Assembly (NCBI GenBank): GCA_030159235.1
Contig: BSBG01000001.1
Location: forward strand, 773,617-837,616
Reading direction: 5' to 3'
From: Bacillus safensis
GTDB taxonomy: Bacteria > Bacillota > Bacilli > Bacillales > Bacillaceae
DNA: 64,000 bases
Both the position numbers and the translations under genes were made by a program. Below the pieces are notes generated by a model. The model made no database searches. It was not told where the DNA came from and saw only the letters and a program-made list of their open reading frames with translations. Shown here in pieces: positions 1-9,151 of this stretch. Position 1 is the first letter of the stretch, and every line of letters begins with the position of its first letter.

Positions 1-1
1 C

Positions 2-1321
<1,320 letters not shown>

Positions 1322-1342
1322 TTATCTCTTTCAAACACATTT

Positions 1343-1371
1343 ATTTTATCAATGCACACTGAAAAAGTCAA
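1343..1371 (-). promoter_or_regulatory. purA sigma-A promoter
   Basis: On the minus strand a -35 TTGACT (1366-1371) and a -10 TAAAAT (1343-1348) are separated by exactly 17 bp. They lie about 50 bp upstream of the purA start and next to a PurBox, which supports the assignment. Confidence 0.75.
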
Positions 1372-1375
1372 CGTG

Positions 1376-1419
1376 AAATCCGAACATTAATATCTCGAAA
1401 TCGAATTTTGTTCGCTTTA
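1376..1419. promoter_or_regulatory. PurR operator (PurBox, plus weak second box)
   Basis: AAATCCGAACATT at 1376-1388 fits the Bacillus PurBox consensus AWWWCCGAACWWT at every position and lies directly upstream of the purA -35. A weaker inverted copy (GTTCGC core, 1410-1415) follows about 18 bp away. PurR of Bacillus binds such inverted pairs and represses purA when PRPP is low. The second box has several mismatches, so only the first is firm. Bases 1420-1532 between this site and the yycE terminator show no other recognisable feature. Confidence 0.7.
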
Positions 1420-1532
1420 AATATGAAGAAAAGCGCTTTAATCACTTCTTCGACGCTTAAAAAAGGAGATTTTGAGCAAAAACAACTTTATATCGTTTTC
1501 AGCTGTTCATCCTCTGCGATTGGCACGAAACG

Positions 1533-1564
1533 AAAAAAGACCCCCAAGAATGGTCGTCTTTTTT
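1533..1564 (-). terminator. Terminator after yycE
   Basis: Inverted repeat AAAAAAGAC (1533-1541) / GTCTTTTTT (1556-1564). On the minus strand the stem runs into T residues. It overlaps the yycE stop codon. Confidence 0.6.
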
Positions 1565-1976
1565 AAACGGGTGTGATTCCTTCTGTGTTCATCAGCACAA
1601 CTCGATACCCATCTGGATCTTCAATGGTTGCTCCTCCCCGCTCCCAGTAAGGATTGGTTGAGGTGACATGCCGTCCGCCGAATGAGATTAATCTCTCCTT
1701 CATTTGCTGACATTCCTCTGCATCAGGAATATAGAAAACGAGTAGCTGTTCTGGATGCGGGACAGGCAGGCTTTCTTCTTCTTCATGTTTGGTGATTTCT
1801 AAATGAACATGCTGGTGAGGCAGCCCGAGCATCACACCATCGTACCCTTCGTGCTGATCAAATGAGCCTATTCGTTTAAGCCCTAATCCTTCTTCATAAA
1901 AGGAAACAACCTCTTTCATGTTGACGGTTGGTCGTGCGATGCGTAATTGAGCGGCTTCGAACTGTTGAAATTTCAT
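1563..1976 (-). CDS. yycE: YycE-like VOC/glyoxalase-fold protein
   Basis: A 137-aa protein of the vicinal-oxygen-chelate superfamily. It has the paired beta-alpha-beta-beta-beta layout, for example an N-terminal RPTVNMKEVVSFYEEGLGL segment and a C-terminal NPYWERGGATIEDPDGYRV segment typical of glyoxalase/bleomycin-resistance proteins. The substrate is unknown. The position between purA and dnaC and the length match B. subtilis YycE. The start is supported by AAAGGAG upstream of the ATG. Metal-ligand assignment from sequence alone would be speculative. Confidence 0.85.
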   Translation of the reverse strand: MKFQQFEAAQLRIARPTVNMKEVVSFYEEGLGLKRIGSFDQHEGYDGVMLGLPHQHVHLEITKHEEEESLPVPHPEQLLVFYIPDAEECQQMKERLISFGGRHVTSTNPYWERGGATIEDPDGYRVVLMNTEGITPV

Positions 1977-2075
1977 CAGTCATCACTCCTTTTCTTCTTT
2001 TAGTATACGCGCTCTCTTTATCCCTCTCCTCCTCATTTTGATCGTTTTTCTATCATTCTTTCGATGTAGAAGAAT

Positions 2076-2107
2076 CAAAAAAGGCCCAGCTTCTTGAGCT
2101 GGGCTTT
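2076..2107 (-). terminator. Terminator after dnaC
   Basis: GC-rich stem GCCCAGCT (2084-2091) / AGCTGGGC (2097-2104). On the minus strand it is followed by a run of six T residues. It overlaps the dnaC stop codon. Confidence 0.85.
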
Positions 2108-3470
2108 AAGCACCGGGCGGAACACCGGCATCGTCAAATCTTCTTTCCAGGTTGACGAATTTGTTATATTCTTTAACGAACGCCAGTGATACTGTACCAA
2201 CTGGACCGTTACGCTGTTTAGCAATAATGATTTCAATGATGTTCTTATTCTCTGACTCTTTGTCGTAGTAATCATCACGATAAAGGAATGCCACAATATC
2301 GGCATCCTGCTCGATACTTCCTGATTCACGAATATCAGACATCATCGGACGTTTGTCCTGACGCTGCTCAACCCCACGTGAAAGCTGAGACAAGGCAATA
2401 ACTGGAACTTCAAGCTCCCTTGCCAACGATTTTAATGCCCTTGATATTTCAGAAACCTCTTGCTGACGGTTATCGCTTGATCGTCCGCTCCCTTGAATGA
2501 GCTGCAAGTAGTCAATCAGGATCATACCAAGTCCATTTTCTTGCTTCAATCTTCGGCATTTCGAGCGAATTTCACTTACTCTAATTCCAGGTGTATCATC
2601 AATGAAAATCCCACTGTTTGATAGCGAGCCCATTGCCATTGTCAGCTTGCCCCAGTCCTCTTCTGTCAGATTACCGGTTCTTAGGTTTTGTGCGTTGATA
2701 TTCCCCTCTGCACAAAGCATACGCATGACTAGCTGCTCAGAACCCATCTCCAAACTAAAGATGGCGACACTTTCGTCCGTTTTGGTCGCGACATTTTGGG
2801 CGATGTTCAATGCGAAGGCGGTTTTCCCTACTGATGGACGAGCCGCTACAATGATTAAGTCATTTCGCTGGAATCCAGCTGTCATCCGGTCAAGCTCAGA
2901 GAAACCCGTTGGAATCCCTGTGATATCGCCTTTGCGGTTATGAAGCTGTTCAATATTATCATATGTTTGAACAAGAACGTCCTTAATGTTTTGAAAGGCT
3001 CCTGAATTTTTACGCTGCGCCACTTCCATAATGGTCTTTTCAGCATCACTCAACAGATCCTCTACTTCATCCTCACGCGTGTACCCATCCTGTGCAATGG
3101 TTGTCGCAGTACGAATCAGACGTCTTAAAATGGATTTCTCTTCTACAATTTTTGCATAATATTCAATGTTTGCGGCAGTTGGAACCGAGTTCGCAATATC
3201 GGTTAAATATGAAATCCCGCCTACCTCTTCTAGTAAATCTGTATTGGCAAGTTCTGATGTCACCGTGACAAGATCGACCGGTTCCCCTCTATCGCCAAGC
3301 ACAAGCATCGCATTGTATATCTTTTGATGCGACATTCTATAGAAATCCTCTGGAATTAGTACCTCAGAAGCGAGCGTTAGCGCAGATGGTTCTAAAAAAA
3401 CAGCACCTAATACGGCCTGCTCGGCTTCTATATTTTGCGGCGGCAGCCGGTCATCGAGAAGTTCCGTCAT
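2106..3470 (-). CDS. dnaC: Replicative DNA helicase DnaC (DnaB family)
   Basis: Hexameric 5'-3' replicative helicase (the Bacillus dnaC gene encodes the E. coli DnaB equivalent). The N-terminal DnaB domain starts PPQNIEAEQAVLGA. The C-terminal RecA-like domain has Walker A ARPSVGKTAF near residue 210 and the Walker B/H3 region MILIDYLQL. The open frame extends 44 codons upstream, but the ATG at 3470 gives 454 aa, the length of the B. subtilis protein. Those upstream in-frame codons include a 35-bp segment that is duplicated at 6669-6703. Confidence 0.96.
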   Translation of the reverse strand: MTELLDDRLPPQNIEAEQAVLGAVFLEPSALTLASEVLIPEDFYRMSHQKIYNAMLVLGDRGEPVDLVTVTSELANTDLLEEVGGISYLTDIANSVPTAANIEYYAKIVEEKSILRRLIRTATTIAQDGYTREDEVEDLLSDAEKTIMEVAQRKNSGAFQNIKDVLVQTYDNIEQLHNRKGDITGIPTGFSELDRMTAGFQRNDLIIVAARPSVGKTAFALNIAQNVATKTDESVAIFSLEMGSEQLVMRMLCAEGNINAQNLRTGNLTEEDWGKLTMAMGSLSNSGIFIDDTPGIRVSEIRSKCRRLKQENGLGMILIDYLQLIQGSGRSSDNRQQEVSEISRALKSLARELEVPVIALSQLSRGVEQRQDKRPMMSDIRESGSIEQDADIVAFLYRDDYYDKESENKNIIEIIIAKQRNGPVGTVSLAFVKEYNKFVNLERRFDDAGVPPGA

Positions 3471-3474
3471 GCCA

Positions 3475-3509
3475 AGCACCGTCCTTTCATAAAAAAATAC
3501 GCTACTCAT
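3475..3509. repeat. 35-bp imperfect direct repeat, copy 1
   Basis: This segment immediately upstream of the dnaC start matches 6669-6703 at 31 of 35 positions by my alignment, in the same orientation. The two copies bracket the 3.2-kb tandem-paralog/secreted-protein island, so the repeat may mark the insertion. Confidence 0.75.
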
Positions 3510-3613
3510 CATTTTAACATTTTCATGAATAAAAAAGTGAAAAACATCAACTATAGTCAAAATTACCATGTTGATTTTTCTTTGAACAGCAAACCAACGC
3601 ATTTCAATAGAAA

Positions 3614-3648
3614 AGACTCTGTAACATAAATTGTTATAGAGTCCTTTA
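3614..3648 (-). terminator. Terminator after the tandem hypothetical genes
   Basis: Stem GACTCTGTAACA (3615-3626) / TGTTATAGAGTC (3632-3643), followed on the minus strand by TTTTC. It separates the paralog pair from dnaC. Confidence 0.75.
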
Positions 3649-3691
3649 TTATCACTATCTGGTTTTGTACCTGTTGTCGTTCATGTTTTGT

Positions 3692-4648
3692 TCATCTATC
3701 CGTTTTCTTCACTCCATAATTTTCTTTTTGTCCAATGTCTTGTAAAGATCCATTTTGATAACCAATAGATAGCACCAAATCGGGAATAGAATCAAACCCA
3801 TTTTTGGCTAAATCAAAGAGCTGTGCACCATAATAAGAAGCGGCAATACGTGCATTTTCTGCTGTATATGGATTTTTAAGAAGTTCTTCTTTATATAGAT
3901 CAAAAATATTCGCTCCGTTATCCGTTACAAATTGACCATTTACAATGTTTAAGTCTTTCAAATTGTAGCCTGTCACCGTTTTGATTTGGTTGACAAGATG
4001 GAACTTTGCCAGAGAATCAGGTGTGAATTGAGTAGAATCATCATTTCTACTTTTCATAATATGGAAAAATAATTCTCTTGTATTATTGGTTGTATTTAAT
4101 AAGTCTTCTATTTGTTTGATCAGCGATTCGTCTGTTGAACCACTCACCACTAGCTTGAAATTATTCGGGTCAATGGTAAAAGTTAAATTGGTGTTTTTGG
4201 GAATGGTTATACCGTTTTTAGAGAATAAATCTTGTAATTGTTCGTTGACCTTTTGACGATTAAGTATTTTCTTTTCTACACTTTCTTGGGTAGGATCGTA
4301 TCGTTTTTCATTACGGAAGATGGCGTCATTAAAGTCATATTGACCACCTTTTCCAGAATTAGCCCAGCCAATCTCCATCGTATAAGCAGCTTCTCTCTCT
4401 ACTTTAGTTAGATCACTCCTGAAATAAGGTGAGTTAGAATTTCTATACTTATCGTGAATATGGCCTTGAGGATTTTTGAAACGCTTATTTTGTTCATTTA
4501 TTTTTTGGTATTTTTCATCTAGTATTTTCATCCGTCTATCAGATTCGGTCATCACCTCATTTGTACTTTTAATAGCTGGATGGCTATTGAAGTCGGTAAG
4601 GTTCTGATTGTTTAGAACAGTTGTTGCGTTTGATGTATTTATATTCAC
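3692..4648 (-). CDS. Hypothetical protein, tandem paralog 1
   Basis: A 318-aa protein without signal peptide or clear membrane segment. It is rich in Asn, Lys and Asp and begins MNINTS. It resembles hypothetical Bacillus proteins that I would tentatively place in DUF4885, but I am not certain of that family name and assign no function. Residues from about 95 to 300 are almost identical to the upstream neighbour at 4645-5589, while the N-terminal 95 and last 20 residues differ more. Its ATG overlaps the upstream gene's stop by 4 bp (ATGA), implying translational coupling. Confidence 0.75.
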   Translation of the reverse strand: MNINTSNATTVLNNQNLTDFNSHPAIKSTNEVMTESDRRMKILDEKYQKINEQNKRFKNPQGHIHDKYRNSNSPYFRSDLTKVEREAAYTMEIGWANSGKGGQYDFNDAIFRNEKRYDPTQESVEKKILNRQKVNEQLQDLFSKNGITIPKNTNLTFTIDPNNFKLVVSGSTDESLIKQIEDLLNTTNNTRELFFHIMKSRNDDSTQFTPDSLAKFHLVNQIKTVTGYNLKDLNIVNGQFVTDNGANIFDLYKEELLKNPYTAENARIAASYYGAQLFDLAKNGFDSIPDLVLSIGYQNGSLQDIGQKENYGVKKTDR

Positions 4649-5589
4649 TTTGATACTCCGTAATTCACCTTTTGCCCAATGTCATATAAAGACCCGTTTT
4701 CATACCCAATAGATAACACCAAATCGGGAATAGAATCAAACCCATTTTTGGCTAAACCAAAGAGCTGTGCACCATAATGAGAAGCGGCAATACGTGCATT
4801 TTCTGCTGTGTATGGATTTTTCAGAAGTTCTTCTTTGTATAGATCAAAAATATTCGTCCCGTTATCCGTTACAAATTGACCATTCACAATGTTTAAGTCT
4901 TTCAAATTGTAGCCTGTGACCGTTTTTATTTGGTTGACAAGATGAAACTTTGCCAGAGAATCAGGTGTGAATTGAGTAGAATCATCATTTCTACTTTTCA
5001 TGATGTGGAAAAATAATTCTCGTGTATTGTTGCTTGTATTCAGTATGTCTTCTATTTGTTTGATCAGCGATTCGTCTGTTGAACCACTCACCACTAACTT
5101 GAAATTATTAGGATCAATGGTAAAAGTTAAATTGGTGTTTTTAGGAATGGTTATACCGTTTTTAGAGAATAAATCTTGTAATTGTTCGTTGACCTTTTGA
5201 CGATTGAGTATTTTCTTTTCTACACTTTCTTGGGTAGGATCGTATCGTTTTTCATTACGGAAGATGGCGTCATTAAAGTCATATTGACCACCTTTATTAT
5301 TCCTTGCCCAACTCATTTCCATAATGTAAGCAGCTTCTCTTTCCGTTTTTGTTAGATCACTTCTGAAATAAGAAGAGTAAGGGTTTCTATACTTATTATA
5401 TATATGGTCTTGAGGATCTTTGAACCGTTTATTTTGTTCATTTATTTTTTGGTATTTTTCATCTAGTATTTTCATCCGTCTATCAGATTCGGTCATCACC
5501 TCATTTGTACTTTTAATAGCTGATTGATCTTTAGAGTCTATCAGATTCTGATTGTTTGAAGCTGCCGTGTATGACGTATTAATATTCAT
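4645..5589 (-). CDS. Hypothetical protein, tandem paralog 2
   Basis: A 314-aa paralog of the protein at 3692-4648 and the promoter-proximal member of the pair. The shared block includes TESDRRMKILDEKYQKINEQ and YDPTQESVEKKILNRQKVNE. No signal peptide, cysteine-rich motif or catalytic signature is visible. AAAGGAG lies upstream of the ATG at 5589. It is divergent from a secreted-protein gene with a shared 108-bp gap. A role in a surface or secretion process is possible from context only. Confidence 0.75.
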   Translation of the reverse strand: MNINTSYTAASNNQNLIDSKDQSAIKSTNEVMTESDRRMKILDEKYQKINEQNKRFKDPQDHIYNKYRNPYSSYFRSDLTKTEREAAYIMEMSWARNNKGGQYDFNDAIFRNEKRYDPTQESVEKKILNRQKVNEQLQDLFSKNGITIPKNTNLTFTIDPNNFKLVVSGSTDESLIKQIEDILNTSNNTRELFFHIMKSRNDDSTQFTPDSLAKFHLVNQIKTVTGYNLKDLNIVNGQFVTDNGTNIFDLYKEELLKNPYTAENARIAASHYGAQLFGLAKNGFDSIPDLVLSIGYENGSLYDIGQKVNYGVSK

Positions 5590-5626
5590 TTGGATTCTCC
5601 TTTTTTAAAAATTAGTGATTATTAAA

Positions 5627-5671
5627 TATATCGGCAATTAAGTTAAAATTTGTTAGTTTCAATCCGATATA
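5627..5671. promoter_or_regulatory. Inverted repeat in the divergent promoter region
   Basis: TATATCGG (5627-5634) and CCGATATA (5664-5671) form an inverted pair placed almost symmetrically between the two divergent start codons. It could be a shared operator or paired promoter elements. No known consensus was recognised. Confidence 0.4.
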
Positions 5672-5697
5672 CTAATTATTACAAGGAGGGTTAAAAT

Positions 5698-6555
5698 ATG
5701 ACAAATACTTTCTTCAAACGTTTTTTATTACCAGCATTGGTATTAGTGCTTGTTACTAGTTTTTTTGCACCTAATTCTGCGGAAGCAGCTATTACAGGAA
5801 ATAACAGTCCTAACACAGCAAGTTCAATGGGATATTGGAAAAATAGTCGTGCAGACACGACAATCTTACCCGAAGGTGAAAATGAAGCGTATTATCAGTT
5901 TACGATCAATAAAGATGAAAGAGTTTATGTCAGAAGTTCGTATAATAAGCAATATACAGGGATGAATATCGAGGTATATAATTCTAAATATTCTAGGACA
6001 GGGTCCGAAGTTATTAATCCTGATTCAGTAACTCCTTTTATTTTTGCTAATACTGGTGAAGTTACATCAACTTCAGAGACTTATTTTGTGAAAGTGACCC
6101 GTGGTACATATACAGGGAATATGTACTTTACTGTTTCCATTCAAGATCGTATTAAATCTGGGAATGGGACATTCAATTTTACTGGGACTGCTACCAACTT
6201 GGGGAATTCCTCTTTAAATTTTTCAGGAGTTGATTCTTCAGTCATTACAATGGATTTAACTAATAATTCCACAGTTCCTAAACGTGCTGTAGTTAAATCA
6301 ATTACGACAACTAGTACCCAAACACCAAACCAAGGGAATGTTACACACAAACTGATGGCTAGTGAAAGTAATATTTGGTACACATCACTTTTTTCATCTG
6401 CAACAAGTGGTTCTTACCGTATTTCTCTGGATGATCAATTAAAAGTCGCGCAAAAATGGAACTTTAAGTACAATGCAAAAGCTACAGCGAGATCCACTAT
6501 GAGCAATGTCAAAGCCGATATCCGTTACGAATATGATGTCACAGATGGATTCTAA
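5698..6555 (+). CDS. Secreted protein of unknown function
   Basis: A 285-aa protein with a Sec signal peptide: basic FFKR, a hydrophobic stretch of about 18 residues, and a likely cleavage after AEA near residue 30. The mature part has no cysteine, is Ser/Thr/Asn-rich and looks beta-rich; the segment EAYYQFTINKDERVYVR loosely recalls pre-peptidase C-terminal domains. No catalytic motif is seen. The start is supported by AAGGAGGG. It is divergent from the two paralogs and may act with them. Confidence 0.8.
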   Translation: MTNTFFKRFLLPALVLVLVTSFFAPNSAEAAITGNNSPNTASSMGYWKNSRADTTILPEGENEAYYQFTINKDERVYVRSSYNKQYTGMNIEVYNSKYSRTGSEVINPDSVTPFIFANTGEVTSTSETYFVKVTRGTYTGNMYFTVSIQDRIKSGNGTFNFTGTATNLGNSSLNFSGVDSSVITMDLTNNSTVPKRAVVKSITTTSTQTPNQGNVTHKLMASESNIWYTSLFSSATSGSYRISLDDQLKVAQKWNFKYNAKATARSTMSNVKADIRYEYDVTDGF

Positions 6556-6591
6556 TTGAATGGTGTTTACAGACATGTACACCGATTGATC

Positions 6592-6621
6592 AAAAAGTAA
6601 GGGGACATCCCTTACTTTTTT
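6592..6621 (+). terminator. Terminator after secreted-protein gene
   Basis: Stem AAAAGTAAGGG (6593-6603) / CCCTTACTTTT (6609-6619) followed by T residues, 37 bp after the stop codon. Confidence 0.85.
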
Positions 6622-6668
6622 AATTGCCGTATTTTTGATGCTATATGATCTTTTGCCTCTCTTAAAGC

Positions 6669-6703
6669 AGCACTGTCCTTTCATAAAGAAATACGCCGCT
6701 CAT
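6669..6703. repeat. 35-bp imperfect direct repeat, copy 2
   Basis: Partner of 3475-3509, with four mismatches in 35 bp. It lies just beyond the stop codon of the small gene at 6708-6959. Both copies read on the minus strand as a short open frame beginning ATGAG; the R1 copy runs in frame into dnaC, the R2 copy ends at TAA after 13 codons. Confidence 0.75.
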
Positions 6704-6707
6704 AGTG

Positions 6708-6959
6708 TTAGTGGTGGTTTTCTTTGAGGGCGTGTTGAAAGAGGAGGATGGTGATCATATCGGTGGCCCGCTGGTACAAATCCCATTGTTCATAGGCCGC
6801 AAATATGATCCGTATTTCATGCAATGATTGCTTCATTTCATGATATTCTTCCAGTGTAAACGTATTTTTCAGTTTGAGCTGATTTTCAAGCAGTTTTAAC
6901 CTCAGTTTTCCTAATGGGGTTTTCATTATGCCTACATTCCCTTCCATCTTGTCTTCCAT
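6708..6959 (-). CDS. Small helical hypothetical protein
   Basis: An open frame of up to 83 aa, strongly helical and Leu/Lys/Glu-rich, ending ALKENHH. No family recognised. The start is uncertain: the ATG at 6959 has no clear Shine-Dalgarno, while ATG codons at 6947 and 6926 lie after GGAAG-type sequences. The 3' flank carries direct repeat copy 2, suggesting this gene once lay directly upstream of dnaC. The stretch 6960-7295 shows no gene that I can support. Confidence 0.5.
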   Translation of the reverse strand: MEDKMEGNVGIMKTPLGKLRLKLLENQLKLKNTFTLEEYHEMKQSLHEIRIIFAAYEQWDLYQRATDMITILLFQHALKENHH

Positions 6960-7295
6960 AGAAAATTGTATATGAATTTACGCAAAATATTGAATAAGTT
7001 GTGAGATATGATCACCAGATTTTCGCAAAACCCTCCTCTTTTTTCCTTAAAATACAAGCAGGTCTATAGACTTATTTTTCCTCAAAATGATTTCAAGAAG
7101 AAAAACCTATATTTATTCCTGAATCAAACAGAAGAAAATGGTAAAAATTCCGAGACGGTCAAGGTCTTTTGGCATTTCTCCTCCGTTTAAATGACACGGT
7201 CCGGCATTCCCTATTTCCAATCATTTGGTAGTTAGTTAGTCCTTTATTTTCTGAATATTGAGATTAAAGCATCAATTACACAACTTTATGAACAT

Positions 7296-7324
7296 TTGAC
7301 TTCATAATTGATAACCATTATCAT
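7296..7324 (+). promoter_or_regulatory. besA-dhb operon promoter with overlapping Fur box
   Basis: -35 TTGACT (7296-7301), a 17-bp spacer and -10 TATCAT (7319-7324). The Fur-like site TGATAACCATTATCA (7309-7323) fills the spacer and -10; it matches the Bacillus 7-1-7 Fur motif TGATAATNATTATCA with one mismatch. Fe-bound Fur here would block RNA polymerase, giving iron repression of the whole operon. Confidence 0.8.
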
Positions 7325-7345
7325 TTGATTTGCTTGCGTGATCAT

Positions 7346-7360
7346 TGAGAATCATTTTCA
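7346..7360. promoter_or_regulatory. Second Fur-box-like site upstream of besA
   Basis: TGAGAATCATTTTCA matches the 7-1-7 Fur motif with two mismatches and lies just downstream of the promoter, where it could reinforce repression. Confidence 0.6.
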
Positions 7361-7450
7361 TTTAAATTCTATTACTAAACTCATCCAATATCCGCAAGCC
7401 TGCTTTTATCATTGTATAAGGGTCAATTTGAGGAAGGGGATTTTTTACAT

Positions 7451-8335
7451 ATGTCCAAACGCCCTGAAGGAATGGGTACTGAGGATTCACTTTTTGGAGA
7501 AAGCCGTCCTTTTTTTATACCTGGGACGGAGCAACTGGATATCACAGCTCACCCATACAGACTTTTTATATTTAAACCGAATACTACTCCTCCAGCGGCT
7601 GGTTTTCCAGTCATGTACGTGCTTGATGGGAATTCACTTTTTGGCACAATGGTCGAAGCCATTCGTTTACAGTCAAGAAGACCTGAAAAAACTGGTGTCG
7701 TACCTGCCATCATTGTTGGGATTGGCTATCAGACAGAAGCGCCCTATCATCCGCTTAGGCATTATGATCTCACTCTTACCGGCCCTGACGCTTCCATTGG
7801 GGGCAAAAGAAAGGACTTCTCCATTCATACATATGGCGGCGCCTCTTCTTTCTTTTCTTTTATAGAAAAGACGGTAAAGCCTTATATCGAGCAGCGCTTT
7901 CCGATCAACCAGAGTCGTCAAACACTGTTTGGGCATTCTCTTGGCGGTCTTTTTGTATTACACACACTACTTGAGCACCCTGATGCTTATCAGACATATA
8001 TTGCAGGCAGTCCTTCTATCCATTGGAACAAAGAATTATTTCTAGAAAAAGAACATCAATTCACCAACCGTATACGTCAGGTGCCTATAGATGTCAGGCT
8101 GCTTGTAGGTGTAGGTGAGTTAGAAAAACATCATCCATGCCAAATGAATGCTCATGCAAAGTCACTAGCAAATCGTATGCTGCCTTTATCCTCATATGGC
8201 TTGCATACGGCCTATCACGAGTTCCCTGAAGAAGGACATACATCCGTTTTACCAGTGCTGATGAATTACGCTTTTCGTTTTGCACTCTATCATGATGATT
8301 CTTTCACAACCACAGACATGAAGGAGAGGCAGTGA
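7451..8335 (+). CDS. besA: Bacillibactin trilactone esterase BesA
   Basis: A 294-aa alpha/beta hydrolase of the enterochelin-esterase (IroE/Fes-like) type. The nucleophile elbow GHSLGG places the catalytic Ser at residue 163, and His263 in EEGHTSV is the probable triad His. BesA in B. subtilis hydrolyses ferri-bacillibactin to release iron in the cytoplasm; there is no signal peptide here. The frame also offers an earlier TTG at 7412, but AGGAAGGGG before the ATG at 7451 favours the later start. It is the first gene of the dhb operon, ending 4 bp before dhbA. Confidence 0.88.
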   Translation: MSKRPEGMGTEDSLFGESRPFFIPGTEQLDITAHPYRLFIFKPNTTPPAAGFPVMYVLDGNSLFGTMVEAIRLQSRRPEKTGVVPAIIVGIGYQTEAPYHPLRHYDLTLTGPDASIGGKRKDFSIHTYGGASSFFSFIEKTVKPYIEQRFPINQSRQTLFGHSLGGLFVLHTLLEHPDAYQTYIAGSPSIHWNKELFLEKEHQFTNRIRQVPIDVRLLVGVGELEKHHPCQMNAHAKSLANRMLPLSSYGLHTAYHEFPEEGHTSVLPVLMNYAFRFALYHDDSFTTTDMKERQ

Positions 8336-8339
8336 ACAC

Positions 8340-9125
8340 ATGAAACATAGTGGTCTATCTCAAAAGATTGCCCTTGTCACAGGCGCAGGGCAAGGTATTG
8401 GACAAGCAGTCGCAAAAAGACTAGCCGATGAAGGTGCGATTATTGCAGCAGTGGACGTAAATGAAGATCAGCTGAAAAATACCGTCCAGCAAATGAACGA
8501 TGAAGGCATACGTGCCTTTGCCTATCCAGGCGACATTACCGATCACGCTTCTGTTCAGCACATTGTCGATCAAATTGAACAGCAGCTTGGACCCATTTAT
8601 TTACTGGTCAATGTAGCAGGCATTCTTCGAATCAGCTCTATTGATCAGCTTAGTGCAGATGACTGGCAACAAACCTTCGCAGTCAACACACATGGTGTCT
8701 TTTACGTATCTCAAGCTGTCTCAAAATACATGATGAAAAGGTCGGAAGGGGTCATTGTGACCGTCAGCTCTAACGCAGGTGCCACTCCTAGAATGAATAT
8801 GGCTGCCTATGCCGCTTCAAAGGCAGCAGCTACTTCTTTTACAAAAACGCTTGGATTAGAGCTGGCAGGCTATGGAATCAGATGCAACGTCGTCTCTCCT
8901 GGCTCTACCGCAACACCTATGCAATGGGCTTTATGGTCTGATGAACAAGGAGCAGATCAGGTGATCAAAGGTTCATTAGAGACTTATAAAACCGGTATTC
9001 CTTTACAAAAAATCGCTGATCCTCAAAACATCGCTGATGCAGTCATCTTCTTTGCATCTGAGCAATCCAGTCATATTACGATGCAGAATCTCACGATTGA
9101 TGGTGGCGCAACACTCGGAATCTAG
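8340..9125 (+). CDS. dhbA: 2,3-dihydro-2,3-dihydroxybenzoate dehydrogenase DhbA
   Basis: Short-chain dehydrogenase that oxidises 2,3-dihydro-DHB to 2,3-dihydroxybenzoate with NAD+. Visible are the Rossmann motif TGAGQGIG (residues 14-21), NVAG near 91-94, Ser144 and the YAASK motif with Tyr157/Lys161. The 261-aa length equals that of B. subtilis DhbA. It lies between besA and dhbC in the bacillibactin operon. Confidence 0.95.
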   Translation: MKHSGLSQKIALVTGAGQGIGQAVAKRLADEGAIIAAVDVNEDQLKNTVQQMNDEGIRAFAYPGDITDHASVQHIVDQIEQQLGPIYLLVNVAGILRISSIDQLSADDWQQTFAVNTHGVFYVSQAVSKYMMKRSEGVIVTVSSNAGATPRMNMAAYAASKAAATSFTKTLGLELAGYGIRCNVVSPGSTATPMQWALWSDEQGADQVIKGSLETYKTGIPLQKIADPQNIADAVIFFASEQSSHITMQNLTIDGGATLGI

Positions 9126-9151
9126 CACTTTATCAAAAAGGAGGTCTTTTC

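Noticed and set aside
3692..5589. Tandem paralogs as a pure assembly duplication
   Set aside because: The copies differ at many positions, especially in the N-terminal 95 residues, so they are real diverged copies as far as this sequence shows.
7008..7190. 60-aa plus-strand open frame before the dhb promoter
   Set aside because: No Shine-Dalgarno, AT-rich low-complexity sequence and no conserved motif.
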